Shown here: positions 25,574 through 34,261 of the stretch, one piece after another | Position numbering within the stretch: the first letter of the stretch is position 1 | How the letters are laid out: each line of letters begins with the position of its first letter | NCBI RefSeq assembly: GCF_002979775.1 | Contig: NZ_PCPR01000018.1 | Location: 1 to 64,000, forward strand | DNA from: Arthrobacter sp. MYb23 | Lineage (GTDB): Bacteria; Actinomycetota; Actinomycetes; Actinomycetales; Micrococcaceae | DNA: 64,000 nt | Direction of reading: 5' to 3' | The notes under the pieces: model-generated | Seen by the model: only the letters and a program-made list of their open reading frames with translations | Told to the model about the DNA's origin: nothing | Databases searched by the model: none | Program-made: the position numbers and the translations under genes

Positions 25574-26919
25574 TTGCCCAGGTCCTGCTCGTACTGGGTC
25601 TGGACGGTTTTGAGCATGTCTTCAGGGGTGGTTCGGCCGTCAACGAGCAGTTGGATCTGTGCCGTCCACGCAGCGTTTGCACCGTTGCTGGCATTCTGGA
25701 TGTACTGCACCTGCCCGTCGGCAAGGACGAGGTCCGCGAAAGCTTTCTGGACCTGCGTGGAAAGTGCACCATTACCTGTGGGCTGCTCGCCAGAACCACT
25801 GGGAGCAAAGCCGTTGTCCACAGCGATCTGCCGTGCCTCGGGTGAAGTGAGGAAGTTAAGGAACGCCGCGGCAGCATCTTTATTTTTTGATTTGGCTGGA
25901 ATGCCGAAGTTGGAGGACGGGTCGGACATTGCCACGGCCTTGCCGTCAGCGGCGGGAGGGAGGGCGAACCCTACGTTTTCTCCCATCTGTTTCTGCAGCG
26001 CAGCCGAATCCCAGTTTCCCGAGGCGAAGAAGAGAGCCTCTCCGCGGGCGAAGCGGCCCATCGCGTCGCTTGCCTGGGTTCCGTTGGTGTCGCGGTTGAT
26101 ATAGCCCTTTGCGGCCCATTCAGAAATGGTCTTAGCCGCGGAGGTCGCATCAGGTGTGGCGATGGAGGCGCCTGGCTGCCCGAAAATCCATGAGTTCAGC
26201 TTGTCCTGGCCAACGGTGCGGTTGAGGGCGAATTGGAAACTGGTCGCCACCTGACCGTTTTGGTTCCCGGCGATGATTCCGGTGAGGTTGGCAGCTTTGG
26301 CCTTCTCGAGCGCGGTTTCGAATTCTTCGGGTGTCTTCGGCGCTTGGCTTAGGCCGAGACGAGAGAGAAGTTCCTTGTTGTAGTAGAAGCCGGTGACGGT
26401 GAAACCTGAGGCCACGGTGTACTGGGCGCCGGCTCCTCGTACGCCGTCCGGGGTCGACTTGTATTGCGCCAATTGACCGGCCGGAAGCTTCTCCCATTGG
26501 TATGCGGAGGCCCATGGGGTCAGATCGGTCAGGAGGCCGCTCTTCACTGTCTCGCCTAAGGCGCCGATTCGCGCAATGTCCGGAGGACTGTCCGAGGAGA
26601 GTACCCTCGGCGCGTTCACTGATTGCACATTGTCCGGGTCGAACCGGGCCGTGATGGTGACGTTCGGGTGTTTCTTGCGGAAGGCTGCGATCAGGGCGTC
26701 ATCAATTGCCTTCAACCCTGCTCCATCGTAGAGAGTCAGCGAAATGGGGACCGAGCCTATCTCGGTGGATACGGTCGTCGGGCTGCTGCTCCCGGCGTTG
26801 GCTCCGTCGCTGCCGGGAGGGCTGCAGGCTGTAAGTGCTCCAGAAGTGAACGCTGCCGTGGCGGCAACTGCGATGGTCAGCAGACGCCGACGTGAGGTGC
26901 GGAATTCATTTTGGGTCAT
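25570..26919 (-). CDS. Extracellular sugar-binding lipoprotein (family 1)
   Basis: This 449-residue lipoprotein has an RRRLL twin-arginine-like start, a hydrophobic stretch and lipobox LTAC, followed by a serine/glycine linker and a family 1 sugar-binding fold (ISLTLYDGAGLKAIDDALIAAF...). GGAAAG precedes the ATG. It is the first gene of the LacI-controlled operon, and two perfect operators lie 37 and 61 bp upstream of it. The ligand is inferred from the operon's GH13 to be a short alpha-glucoside. Confidence 0.88.
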   Translation of the reverse strand: MTQNEFRTSRRRLLTIAVAATAAFTSGALTACSPPGSDGANAGSSSPTTVSTEIGSVPISLTLYDGAGLKAIDDALIAAFRKKHPNVTITARFDPDNVQSVNAPRVLSSDSPPDIARIGALGETVKSGLLTDLTPWASAYQWEKLPAGQLAQYKSTPDGVRGAGAQYTVASGFTVTGFYYNKELLSRLGLSQAPKTPEEFETALEKAKAANLTGIIAGNQNGQVATSFQFALNRTVGQDKLNSWIFGQPGASIATPDATSAAKTISEWAAKGYINRDTNGTQASDAMGRFARGEALFFASGNWDSAALQKQMGENVGFALPPAADGKAVAMSDPSSNFGIPAKSKNKDAAAAFLNFLTSPEARQIAVDNGFAPSGSGEQPTGNGALSTQVQKAFADLVLADGQVQYIQNASNGANAAWTAQIQLLVDGRTTPEDMLKTVQTQYEQDLGK

Positions 26920-26955
26920 TGGGACTTTCCTCTGCTTTGAGGTTTCACTTCTCTT

Positions 26956-26971
26956 TCGGAAGCGCTTCCGA
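26956..26971. promoter_or_regulatory. LacI-family operator O1 (perfect palindrome)
   Basis: TCGGAAGCGCTTCCGA is a perfect 16-bp palindrome with the central CG typical of LacI/GalR sites. An identical copy starts 24 bp downstream. Both lie between the divergent importer operon and the LacI gene. Confidence 0.85.
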
Positions 26972-26979
26972 AATTGTTA

Positions 26980-26995
26980 TCGGAAGCGCTTCCGA
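26980..26995. promoter_or_regulatory. LacI-family operator O2 (identical perfect palindrome)
   Basis: This is the same 16-bp palindrome as at 26956, with a 24-bp centre-to-centre distance, slightly more than two helical turns. It lies 31 bp before the LacI start, so repression and autoregulation are both likely. Confidence 0.85.
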
Positions 26996-27026
26996 AGTCA
27001 AGGGGTAAGGCCGATAGGATGGCCGT

Positions 27027-28049
27027 ATGACAAACCAGACGGCGCAGAGCTTGGCCGAAGTCGCTCGTTACGCCGGCGTTTCGCTCTCCACTGCGTCTCG
27101 CGCGCTCAACGACGCTTATGGCGTGTCGGCGGCAACCCGCATGAAGGTATTGGCCGCAGCCAGCGACCTCGATTATGTTGTTTCCCCAGATGCCAGCCGC
27201 CTCGCCCGCGGGACCATGGGGAGGGTCGCCGTCGTCGTGCCGCACATTGAACGCTGGTTTTTCGGGCAAATGGTCAGCGGTATCGAGCGGGTGTTGTCGG
27301 CTGCGGACCTGGATTTAATGCTGTACCACGTCGGCGATGCTGTGGACCGCCGCGACTTTCTTGCCAGGCTTCCCGCACGGAGAAAAGTCGATGCAGTCGT
27401 CGTTGTTGCATTTCCCGTGAATGAAGAGGACCGGGCACGGCTTGAACTGATCGGCGCGAAAATCATCGCAGCCGGAGGCCAGTCCGCCAGTTATCCTTAC
27501 GTCTGCATCGACGACTACGAAGCGGGCCGGTTGGCTATGGACCATCTGCTTTCTCTCGGGCACCGGAGGATCGCAATGATCGCTGGGACGGACCCGGACC
27601 AACCTGGCTGGCCTGCCGTGTCAGGACGGACCCGAGCCTATGAGGAAGCCCTCCGGGAAACCGGGATCGAACCAGACCCATCGCTTACAAGAGTGGTGGA
27701 CTGGGGACCGCTCAACGCCGCCAACGCAATGGAAGAGATCCTTGATTCGACACAAGAAACCCCAACGGCCGTCTTCACGCACAGTGATGAACTGGCTTTC
27801 GGTGCGTTGCGGACGCTGCGCAGACGAGGCCTTAGGGTCCCCGAAGACATTTCGCTGATCGGCATCGACAACCACCCAATGGCTGAAGTCCTCGAACTCA
27901 CTACCGTTGCTCAAGACGTCAGTGAACAGGGCGCTGCAGCTGGACGGCTCGTCCTTAGAGCTCTGGCCGGCGAAGGATCTGCCGTGGCTGGGACCGGCGA
28001 AATTGCTCCGATCAAACTCGTTACACGGTCGAGCACGCGCAAGGTCTGA
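27027..28049 (+). CDS. LacI-family transcriptional repressor
   Basis: This 340-residue regulator has the LacI HTH SLAEVARYAGVSLSTASRALNDAYGVSAATRMKVLAAASDLDY, followed by a periplasmic-binding-like effector domain with HTDELAFG-type motif THSDELAFGALRTLRRRGLRVPEDISLIGIDNHPMAE. It is divergent from the alpha-glucoside importer operon, and two identical operators fill the promoter region. It should release DNA on binding a sugar from that pathway. No clear terminator was found downstream. Confidence 0.9.
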   Translation: MTNQTAQSLAEVARYAGVSLSTASRALNDAYGVSAATRMKVLAAASDLDYVVSPDASRLARGTMGRVAVVVPHIERWFFGQMVSGIERVLSAADLDLMLYHVGDAVDRRDFLARLPARRKVDAVVVVAFPVNEEDRARLELIGAKIIAAGGQSASYPYVCIDDYEAGRLAMDHLLSLGHRRIAMIAGTDPDQPGWPAVSGRTRAYEEALRETGIEPDPSLTRVVDWGPLNAANAMEEILDSTQETPTAVFTHSDELAFGALRTLRRRGLRVPEDISLIGIDNHPMAEVLELTTVAQDVSEQGAAAGRLVLRALAGEGSAVAGTGEIAPIKLVTRSSTRKV

Positions 28050-28498
28050 CCAACCCGAAATCGATCGCCGATGAGCTGGTGTTGGGAGCCAATTTCCCGC
28101 AAAGAAAGTGTTGCCTTTGGCCGGGCTGAGGCCTCCTAGCTCCGGTTCAGGCCGGCTATGAGGCTCATGTGAAGATGCGAGCTTCGGCAGCTTCTTATGG
28201 CCTGCAATCAAGCCAGCGTTGACAGTTGCAAAACGCGACATGACGAGCCAGGGAGACGTTGAGAGCGGCCTTTGTGGAGACTATCCCGGCTACGGGTTTG
28301 AGGCGGGGGTCAGACCTCCGGACCTGCCGCCACGGTTCGATCTTCCGAGTCTTTGCGAGCCTGGGAAGAGTGCCAGGCTTACGCCCGCTATGCGCGTTGC
28401 CTGCTTTATGGAAAACAGTGCCGTTCTGGCTACCCGGCGGTCGCTCTGGTGTGAATTTTCGTCGACAACCAGTCGGACACTTTTTAGCGAGACTTCTT
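28050..28498. other. 450-bp convergent intergenic region, no gene recognised
   Basis: This lies between the convergent LacI gene and the opine-dehydrogenase-like gene. Frames on both strands are short or low in protein character. A minus-strand stretch with RRSDPRLKPVAGIV, continuing to ARHVAFCNCQRWLDCRP, may be decayed coding sequence but matches no family I know. No strong terminator is seen. Confidence 0.3.
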
Positions 28499-29506
28499 CT
28501 AGTTTCCCCTGACGAGAGTGAGAAAACCTTCAGCGGCAATCCGGGCAGCTGCTTCCAAACTGTCGTCGATGAGGATTTCGCCGATTCTGACGACGGATTG
28601 GATGGTAGGTACGTCGATGTTGAGGAGCTTGGCGAGCTCAAGCATTGGCGCAAATGTCGACTGCAGTTCGTGCGCGAGGAATCTGTGTCGGAAGGTAGCC
28701 GGAAGCCGAATGGGCTCGTACGAGGGGAACGCGTTGACCTTTTCACGGGAAGTTGTCCCGGTCATGCCGAGAGGTCCTTGCGTTCTGTCCATCAGCTCGA
28801 GGGCCGTGGCGAGCTTCAGGCCCAAGGCACCGCCGAGTCGTATCCGGTCTTCGTCAAGTGCGGTTAGGAGCCGGCCGACGCTATCCCCGAATCCTTCACG
28901 ATAGAACCTGACGTCATCGCCTCGTTCGACACTCATGGCGTTGAGAATCATCGGCGGTACATGGACCAATGCGCCAACACTGGATAGCGCCACGCTGGGG
29001 CCGGGGACGAGAGACAGCTGGGGGAAGGTCGACAGGGCCAAGTACACGACGTGCGGGGGCGTTCCTGCGGCAAGGAAGCCCGCCACGACACTACTCTTTT
29101 CTGCTGTCACGGCCTCAGCGTTTCCTCCGACCAGGAAACCTCCGATGTGGAGAAGTTTGGCGGCGTCGAAGCCGAGTTTCGCGGCTGTCTGTGTGGCTTC
29201 CACGACGGCGGTAATGCCACCGCCGATCATGACGAGGAGCTCTGGTGCTGCATCCAAGAGAACGTTGCGGATGCCAGCCGCAGCGCTTTCGCCTTCGGCA
29301 AAGACCATGGCGACTTTCGGGCCGGTGGGGTTCAGCTCTGCCAAAGAATGCAGCGTGGCCGTCCGCTGCTCGCCCAAACACCTGAATGTGTGGTGGCCTG
29401 GATCCAGGGCAGTCCCCGAAAGGCTAACTTTGTGGTTTCGAGTGGCCAGCAGCAGAGCTGTTGCGGCGGCATTGGCCTCATCGGATCTGATCACGATGTT
29501 TGTCAT
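28499..29506 (-). CDS. Opine dehydrogenase-like protein (octopine/nopaline dehydrogenase C-terminal domain)
   Basis: This 335-residue protein has a clear octopine/nopaline dehydrogenase C-terminal domain: VHVPPMILNAMSVERGDD, FYREGFGDSVGRLLTALDEDR, IRLGGALGL and FPSYEPIRLPATFRHRF. The N-terminal half has a Rossmann-like beta-alpha pattern, but where opine dehydrogenases carry GxGxxG it reads IVIRSDEANAAATALLL, so canonical NAD(P) binding is doubtful. It may be a non-redox relative or use another cofactor. The ATG at 29506 fits the domain start; an ATG at 29551 behind GGATCGGT is an alternative. It is the last gene of an operon with an FAD amine oxidase and an amino-acid importer. Confidence 0.75.
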   Translation of the reverse strand: MTNIVIRSDEANAAATALLLATRNHKVSLSGTALDPGHHTFRCLGEQRTATLHSLAELNPTGPKVAMVFAEGESAAAGIRNVLLDAAPELLVMIGGGITAVVEATQTAAKLGFDAAKLLHIGGFLVGGNAEAVTAEKSSVVAGFLAAGTPPHVVYLALSTFPQLSLVPGPSVALSSVGALVHVPPMILNAMSVERGDDVRFYREGFGDSVGRLLTALDEDRIRLGGALGLKLATALELMDRTQGPLGMTGTTSREKVNAFPSYEPIRLPATFRHRFLAHELQSTFAPMLELAKLLNIDVPTIQSVVRIGEILIDDSLEAAARIAAEGFLTLVRGN

Positions 29507-29670
29507 CTGTTGTCTTTCTTCAGTTCGAAGTACTGGGACGACATCAGTCATACCGATCCAATGTCCGCCCTGAGAACTGTTCCCAGCGCGCCAGCCCCTC
29601 GGCCGAAAACCGAGTGGTTGGTGCACGCGCCGGGGACACTGCAACAGCGACGGGTGTACTCCGCGCCCTC

Positions 29671-30810
29671 TCAATGCGCGACGGTTGCGAACCTCGAGAG
29701 GCCGAATGTGCGCAGAGACTTGTGTCGTTCGCCGGTGAGAACTTCTTCGGCGACGACCTCTGCAAGGTGAGCCGAAAGGGTCACGCCACTGTGAGTGGCG
29801 ACAGCGTAGATCGAGTGATTCTCGTCGACCCAGTCGGCGATGGTCAGTCCGTCTTCCGGGAGAACCCGGATGCCCAGGCTGACGTTCTCTGTCGCCACAG
29901 TGCGCAGTGCCGGATAGAGTTCCCGGGCGCGTTCGAGGAGGAGCGTAGGAACCGTCCAGACGCGGGGGTCATCCAGGTCCCATTTGCCGCCGGTGGGGTG
30001 GTCGGCAAAAGTGATGCCCCCATTGCGGGCTGGACGCATTGCGATGCCTTCTGCGCGGACGATATGCCTGATGCCGGAATCTACGGGCCCCGTGGTGCTG
30101 ATGATGCCTATCCCGGCGTTCTTGGCGTCACCTCCGGCGCCGTTACCTGTTTGTTCGAGGGTCGGGAAGTCGATACCGGTTGTCGCGAGGATCGGGCGGA
30201 TACCGTTGCCAGCGGCCAGAATGATGATGTCGGCGTCGTAGTGTCGGGTGGAACCGTCGGCAGTGGTGGTAGTCACCGTCTTTGAACCGAGGGCAGTCAC
30301 TGTTTCGTACGGTTCAAAGCTCGCCCCCGCACTGATCGCGCGGTTGAGAAGGCTGGTGCACATCGTCGGTGTGTCTATCCACCCTTCCTTGGGGTAGAGC
30401 GCACCGCCGGCCAGACCTGGAGACTGAAGGTTTGGCTCCAACTCCCGCACGTCGTCGGCCGTAAGGAGCTTCACGTCGTAGCCGTTGGAGGTGAGCCTGG
30501 TGACCTTGAGTTCAAGGGCTTTCATCTCGTCGTCGTTCTGGGCGATTTGGAGGTTGCCGATTTGGTGGAACCATCGGCCGCCGCCGCGGGCCGCTGAGCG
30601 CTCGTGCGCTTGCAGTCCCAGTACGTTGAGTTCGCTGTACTCCGACGGTGTTTTGTCATTGGAGTTGACCCAGGCGAACGTGGCGGCGCTGGTGGCCGAT
30701 CCAACCTCGGCTGCGTCAATCACGGTGACGGTTGCTCCACGGCGGGTCAGTTCATCCGCCAGGCAGCAGCCGATGATGCCTGCGCCGACGATGAGGACTT
30801 TTTGGTTCAC
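29671..30810 (-). CDS. FAD-dependent amine oxidoreductase (DadA/opine-oxidase subunit-like)
   Basis: This 379-residue DAO-family flavoprotein starts with a perfect FAD motif VLIVGAGIIGCCLADELTRRGATVTVID. It has GGALYPKEGWIDTPTMCTSLLNRA in the substrate region and ends with NHSIYAVATHSGVTLSAHLAEVVAEEVLTG, the second FAD-binding segment. The family includes D-amino-acid dehydrogenase, glycine oxidase and the B subunits of octopine/nopaline oxidase. It starts with GTG 6 nt after the ABC ATPase stop. With the opine-dehydrogenase-like neighbour, oxidation of an N-substituted amino acid to a keto acid and an amine is the best guess. Confidence 0.82.
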   Translation of the reverse strand: MNQKVLIVGAGIIGCCLADELTRRGATVTVIDAAEVGSATSAATFAWVNSNDKTPSEYSELNVLGLQAHERSAARGGGRWFHQIGNLQIAQNDDEMKALELKVTRLTSNGYDVKLLTADDVRELEPNLQSPGLAGGALYPKEGWIDTPTMCTSLLNRAISAGASFEPYETVTALGSKTVTTTTADGSTRHYDADIIILAAGNGIRPILATTGIDFPTLEQTGNGAGGDAKNAGIGIISTTGPVDSGIRHIVRAEGIAMRPARNGGITFADHPTGGKWDLDDPRVWTVPTLLLERARELYPALRTVATENVSLGIRVLPEDGLTIADWVDENHSIYAVATHSGVTLSAHLAEVVAEEVLTGERHKSLRTFGLSRFATVAH

Positions 30811-30816
30811 GACGTA

Positions 30817-31620
30817 TTAGCCTTTCTGGGCTGAAAGTGTTCCAACGGAGGCGAAGAACTTCCTTGCCCTCGCTGTCGATGGGTTGTGAAGGATGTCCCG
30901 TGGCGGGCCCTGTTCGATAATTCGTCCCGCGTCCATCATGATGACTTCGTCGGCTACATCTTCGGCGAACCGCATTTCGTGGGTCACGATGATCATGGTC
31001 GCCCCAAGGTCTGCCAGGCCTCGCATGACTCCCAGAACTTCGCTGACGAGTTCGGGGTCCAAGGCGCTGGTGGGTTCGTCGAAGAGCAGCACTTTGGGTT
31101 CCATGGCCAAGGCTCGGGCGATAGCGACACGTTGTTGTTGGCCACCGGAGAGTTCGTTGGGATAGTGGTCCATCCGGTTTCCCAGTCCCACTTGCTCGAG
31201 AACGCGGCGACCGATCTCCTGCGCTGCCCGTTTCTTCAGGCCTTTGACCAGCATCGGGGCGATGGTGACGTTCTCCAGCGCTGTGTAGTGGGGAAAGAGG
31301 TTGAAGTGCTGGAAGACCATGCCGAAGTTGAGGGTTTGCTTGCGTGCCACTGACTTAGCGACGGGTACACGGTGACCGTTGCGGACTTCGTGGCCGATCA
31401 TGTGGCCTTCGAAGAAGACGGCGCCGTCGTTGATTTCTTCCATCATGTTGATGGTTCGCAGCAGTGTGCTTTTGCCGGAACCCGAGGGTCCGACCAGACA
31501 GGTTACTGACCCCGCCGTGATGTTAAGGCTTACGTCATCAACTGCCCGTAGTTCGCCGAAGTGTTTGCTGACTCCAACGAGTTGGAGCAATGGGGTTGTG
31601 GTTTTGGTGTCAGTTGTCAT
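30817..31620 (-). CDS. Polar amino-acid ABC transporter ATP-binding protein
   Basis: This 267-residue ATPase of the GlnQ/HisP/OccP family has Walker A GPSGSGKST, Q-loop VFQHFNLFPHYT, signature LSGGQQQRVAIARALAMEPKVLLFDEPTSALDPE, and the H-loop VTHEMRFAEDVADE. The HEMRFA sequence is typical of polar amino-acid and opine importers. It energises uptake with the permease and binding protein encoded just upstream in the same operon, 12 nt away. Confidence 0.93.
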   Translation of the reverse strand: MTTDTKTTTPLLQLVGVSKHFGELRAVDDVSLNITAGSVTCLVGPSGSGKSTLLRTINMMEEINDGAVFFEGHMIGHEVRNGHRVPVAKSVARKQTLNFGMVFQHFNLFPHYTALENVTIAPMLVKGLKKRAAQEIGRRVLEQVGLGNRMDHYPNELSGGQQQRVAIARALAMEPKVLLFDEPTSALDPELVSEVLGVMRGLADLGATMIIVTHEMRFAEDVADEVIMMDAGRIIEQGPPRDILHNPSTARARKFFASVGTLSAQKG

Positions 31621-31632
31621 GTCGTGCCCGCC

Positions 31633-32577
31633 TTACAGATCTTCCTTGGCCGCGTTTTCCAGCGCTGCCTTGGGGCTTCCCTGGTTTCGTCGGGCGAATC
31701 CCCGGCCGAAGCGCTTCTCGAGTCGTGCCTGGCCGAACATCGCGATGCTGGTGAGCACGAGGTACCAGATCACGGCCACCATCAGGAGCGGTATGGTTTC
31801 GAAGTTCCGGGCATAGATGGTCTGGACGGTGGTCAGCAGTTCTGTGTAGCCAATGACCGAGACCAGCGACGTGCTCTTGAAGATGGTGATGACGTCGTTG
31901 GCCAGCGACGGGATGATCACGCGGATCAGTTGTGGTCCGAGGATCTTTTGGTAGGCCTTGAAGGGCGGCAGACCGAGGGATTTGCAGGCCTCGAACTGCC
32001 CGGACGGCAAGGCGAGGATGCCTCCGCGGAAGATTTCTGCAGAGTACGCGCCGAGGTAGATCGACAAACCGATGATCGCTGCGCTGAACCGTGAGATGAC
32101 ATCGTTGGTCGGCACTTCGGCGAAGCTGGGCCCGAACGGGATACCGATGCCCAACGTTGGAACCAAGGCTCCGAAGAAGAACACCACGAGCAACATGACC
32201 AGCGGAGGCATGGCGCGCATCAGCCAGATATACAGAACTGCGAAGGTCCGCAGCACCACCAGGGAGGACATCCGGGCCCATGCCGTGATGACACCGAGGA
32301 TGAGGCCGAAGAAGGTGGTCAGCAGGGTCAAGTAGATGGTGTTCAGCAGCCCGTTCATGATCACTTGGCTGAACAAGTAGGAGAAGACGACGTCCCATTT
32401 CCAGTTTTCGTTGAAGACGAAGAACTGGATCAGAGTCAGGCCTAAGTAGATGGCCACCCCAATACTGACCCATTGCGCGATCCCGAAGCGGGGCCTGATT
32501 TTCAGGGCCGCCAGATCCTTCTGTGTACGGAGGTCGGCCGGTAGGCCCGACTTCCGGCGCGTCAGTAGGCTGGACAT
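31633..32577 (-). CDS. Polar amino-acid ABC transporter permease (HisM/OccQ type)
   Basis: This 314-residue permease has four to five helices after a cytoplasmic N-terminus and the His/Glu/Gln family loop YSAEIFRGGILALPSGQFEACKSLGLPPFKAYQKILGPQLIR. A single permease gene suggests a homodimer. The ATG at 32577 has GGAGG 8 nt upstream inside the end of the binding-protein gene and lies 1 nt after its stop, so it is preferred to a start 12 codons earlier. Confidence 0.9.
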   Translation of the reverse strand: MSSLLTRRKSGLPADLRTQKDLAALKIRPRFGIAQWVSIGVAIYLGLTLIQFFVFNENWKWDVVFSYLFSQVIMNGLLNTIYLTLLTTFFGLILGVITAWARMSSLVVLRTFAVLYIWLMRAMPPLVMLLVVFFFGALVPTLGIGIPFGPSFAEVPTNDVISRFSAAIIGLSIYLGAYSAEIFRGGILALPSGQFEACKSLGLPPFKAYQKILGPQLIRVIIPSLANDVITIFKSTSLVSVIGYTELLTTVQTIYARNFETIPLLMVAVIWYLVLTSIAMFGQARLEKRFGRGFARRNQGSPKAALENAAKEDL

Positions 32578-32578
32578 G

Positions 32579-33493
32579 TCACTTGCCTCCGAGCTTGTTG
32601 GTGCTGTTGACATTCATGTCCGGAATACCGAAGTCCTGCAGGCCCCACTTTTCGAGGAGGGAATGGTAGGTTCCGTCCTCGACGAGCTTGAGCAGGGCGG
32701 TACGTAGAGCGTCCCGAAGTTCGGGGTTGTCCTTGTTGATACCGATCCCGAGCACGCTCTTCTGTTCGGTGTAGACGATCTTGAAAAGTCCCGGTTCGCT
32801 TTTGACGTTGTACAGCATCTGCGGGAGGTCTCCCCAGAAGGCGTCAGCTTCGCCGCTCTTGACCGAGAGGATTCCCGCCCCGGGTGAGGGATAGCCGCTG
32901 ATTTCAAGTTTCGGCTGTCCCTTTGCCTCACATTCCAGGGCAATCTTCTCGAGGTTGCCCTGTTGTGAGGATCCGCGGCCGTAACCGACGTTCAAGCCGC
33001 ACAGCTGCTCTGTGGTCAGTTGGTCCTGTTTCTGGCTGGTCGGAGCAAGAATTGCCGTACCGTTTTTCAGGTAATCAATGAAATCAATCTTTCCCTGGCG
33101 TTCAACGAAGTCGCCCACGGAGGCAATGGCGTCATAACGCTTGGCCTCCAAGCCTGGCACCATTGCGTCGAAGGTGCCTTCCTGGAATTCAACTTCCGTT
33201 CCCAGGACCTTGGCCGCTGCCCGCAGCAGTTCGGGGTTCAGGCCAGTGATCTTGCCGTCGCTGTCAATGAACTTCACCGGTGCCACATCTGCGTTGATGG
33301 ATACCGTGAAGCTTCCCTTCTTTTTGATCTCGTCGGGGAGCATGGCGGCGATGGCGTCGTCCTTCTGCACAGCGGCGATGACGTCTGCGTTGGCGGACGG
33401 CTGGGTGGCCGCGCCGTCGGTGGGGTTGGCGCAAGCGCTGAGCCCCATGAGCCCTACCACGGTGGACAGGGCCAGGATTGTTACTCTTTTCAT
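32579..33493 (-). CDS. Amino-acid/opine-binding lipoprotein (solute-binding protein family 3)
   Basis: This 304-residue lipoprotein has a signal sequence with lipobox GLSAC and a family 3 fold: KKGSFTVSINADVAPVKFIDSDGKITGLNPELLRAAAKVLGTEVEF and the C-terminal LVEDGTYHSLLEKWGL. This family binds polar amino acids and opines such as octopine. It is the first structural gene after the GntR regulator, separated by a hairpin. The exact ligand cannot be read from the sequence. Confidence 0.9.
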   Translation of the reverse strand: MKRVTILALSTVVGLMGLSACANPTDGAATQPSANADVIAAVQKDDAIAAMLPDEIKKKGSFTVSINADVAPVKFIDSDGKITGLNPELLRAAAKVLGTEVEFQEGTFDAMVPGLEAKRYDAIASVGDFVERQGKIDFIDYLKNGTAILAPTSQKQDQLTTEQLCGLNVGYGRGSSQQGNLEKIALECEAKGQPKLEISGYPSPGAGILSVKSGEADAFWGDLPQMLYNVKSEPGLFKIVYTEQKSVLGIGINKDNPELRDALRTALLKLVEDGTYHSLLEKWGLQDFGIPDMNVNSTNKLGGK

Positions 33494-33521
33494 TCGGTCT
33501 CTCCTGGACTTTAAAGTTGGC

Positions 33522-33543
33522 GCCCACGAATAGTGTCGTGGGC
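33522..33543 (-). terminator. Hairpin between gntR-type gene and transport genes
   Basis: GCCCACGA (33522-33529) pairs perfectly with TCGTGGGC (33536-33543) around a 6-nt loop, starting 3 nt after the GntR stop. The minus-strand sequence after it contains a short T run. It may attenuate read-through from the regulator or be a processing site. Confidence 0.5.
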
Positions 33544-33545
33544 AG

Positions 33546-34259
33546 TTAGTGACTCTGGTCGGAGTATTCGACGTAGAACTCGAGCGCGTCAGGCTTCAGG
33601 TAGTAGGCCGCCGACTCGGCAATTTGGCCGTTTGGCTGCCACATGAGCCTGCGACGGCGAAGGACAGCGACGCCTGCGTCAATGCCCAACAGGTCCGCGT
33701 GACGCTGCTCCAGCAGGATCGGGTCAAAGTACATCCTCGATCGGGCGATGGCGACGTCCTTGTTCGAGAAGTAGGCCCTGATGGAGACTCCCTCGAGTCC
33801 GTCTTCCAACAGCCGGGGTGCCAGGTTGAAAGGGATAGCAGATACTTCGATGACGATCGGGGTATCGTCAACGTCGTGGCGCACCCGCACCAGCTGGATG
33901 ACCGGATCCTCATCCTCGAGGCCCGGCACATCCACCTCTGCACTACCCGCGGACACGACCCCGGCAGAAACAACCACCATGCGTCCTGGCAGCCCCGCGC
34001 TTTCGATCCTTGGGTCCAGTGAACGCAGCAGGTTCACTTGCCGGGCACCTTCGGCCACGTGGGTGCCAAGCCTCTTGCGCCGCACCACGAGTCCCGCTTG
34101 CGCCAGATCGTTCAAGACCCGCTGGGCCACGGAACGGCTGACGCCGTGCTCCGACTGCAACTCCGCCTCCGTGGGCATCCTCGCCCCGGGCGCTAGCTCT
34201 CCGGAGTGGATCCGGGATTCAAGGCCCGATCGAATTTTCTGATGCAGAGGGGTGTTCAT
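33546..34259 (-). CDS. GntR/HutC-family transcriptional regulator (UTRA domain)
   Basis: This 237-residue regulator has the GntR winged helix LHQKIRSGLESRIHSGELAPGARMPTEAELQSEHGVSRSVAQRVLNDLAQAGLVVRRK, followed by a UTRA effector domain (DTPIVIEVSAIPFNLAPRLLEDGLEG ... ALEFYVEYSDQSH). An ATG five codons upstream (34274) lies inside a large inverted repeat, and neither start has a strong ribosome site, so the start is uncertain. It probably represses itself and the opine-type operon through that repeat. Confidence 0.85.
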   Translation of the reverse strand: MNTPLHQKIRSGLESRIHSGELAPGARMPTEAELQSEHGVSRSVAQRVLNDLAQAGLVVRRKRLGTHVAEGARQVNLLRSLDPRIESAGLPGRMVVVSAGVVSAGSAEVDVPGLEDEDPVIQLVRVRHDVDDTPIVIEVSAIPFNLAPRLLEDGLEGVSIRAYFSNKDVAIARSRMYFDPILLEQRHADLLGIDAGVAVLRRRRLMWQPNGQIAESAAYYLKPDALEFYVEYSDQSH

Positions 34260-34261
34260 GA

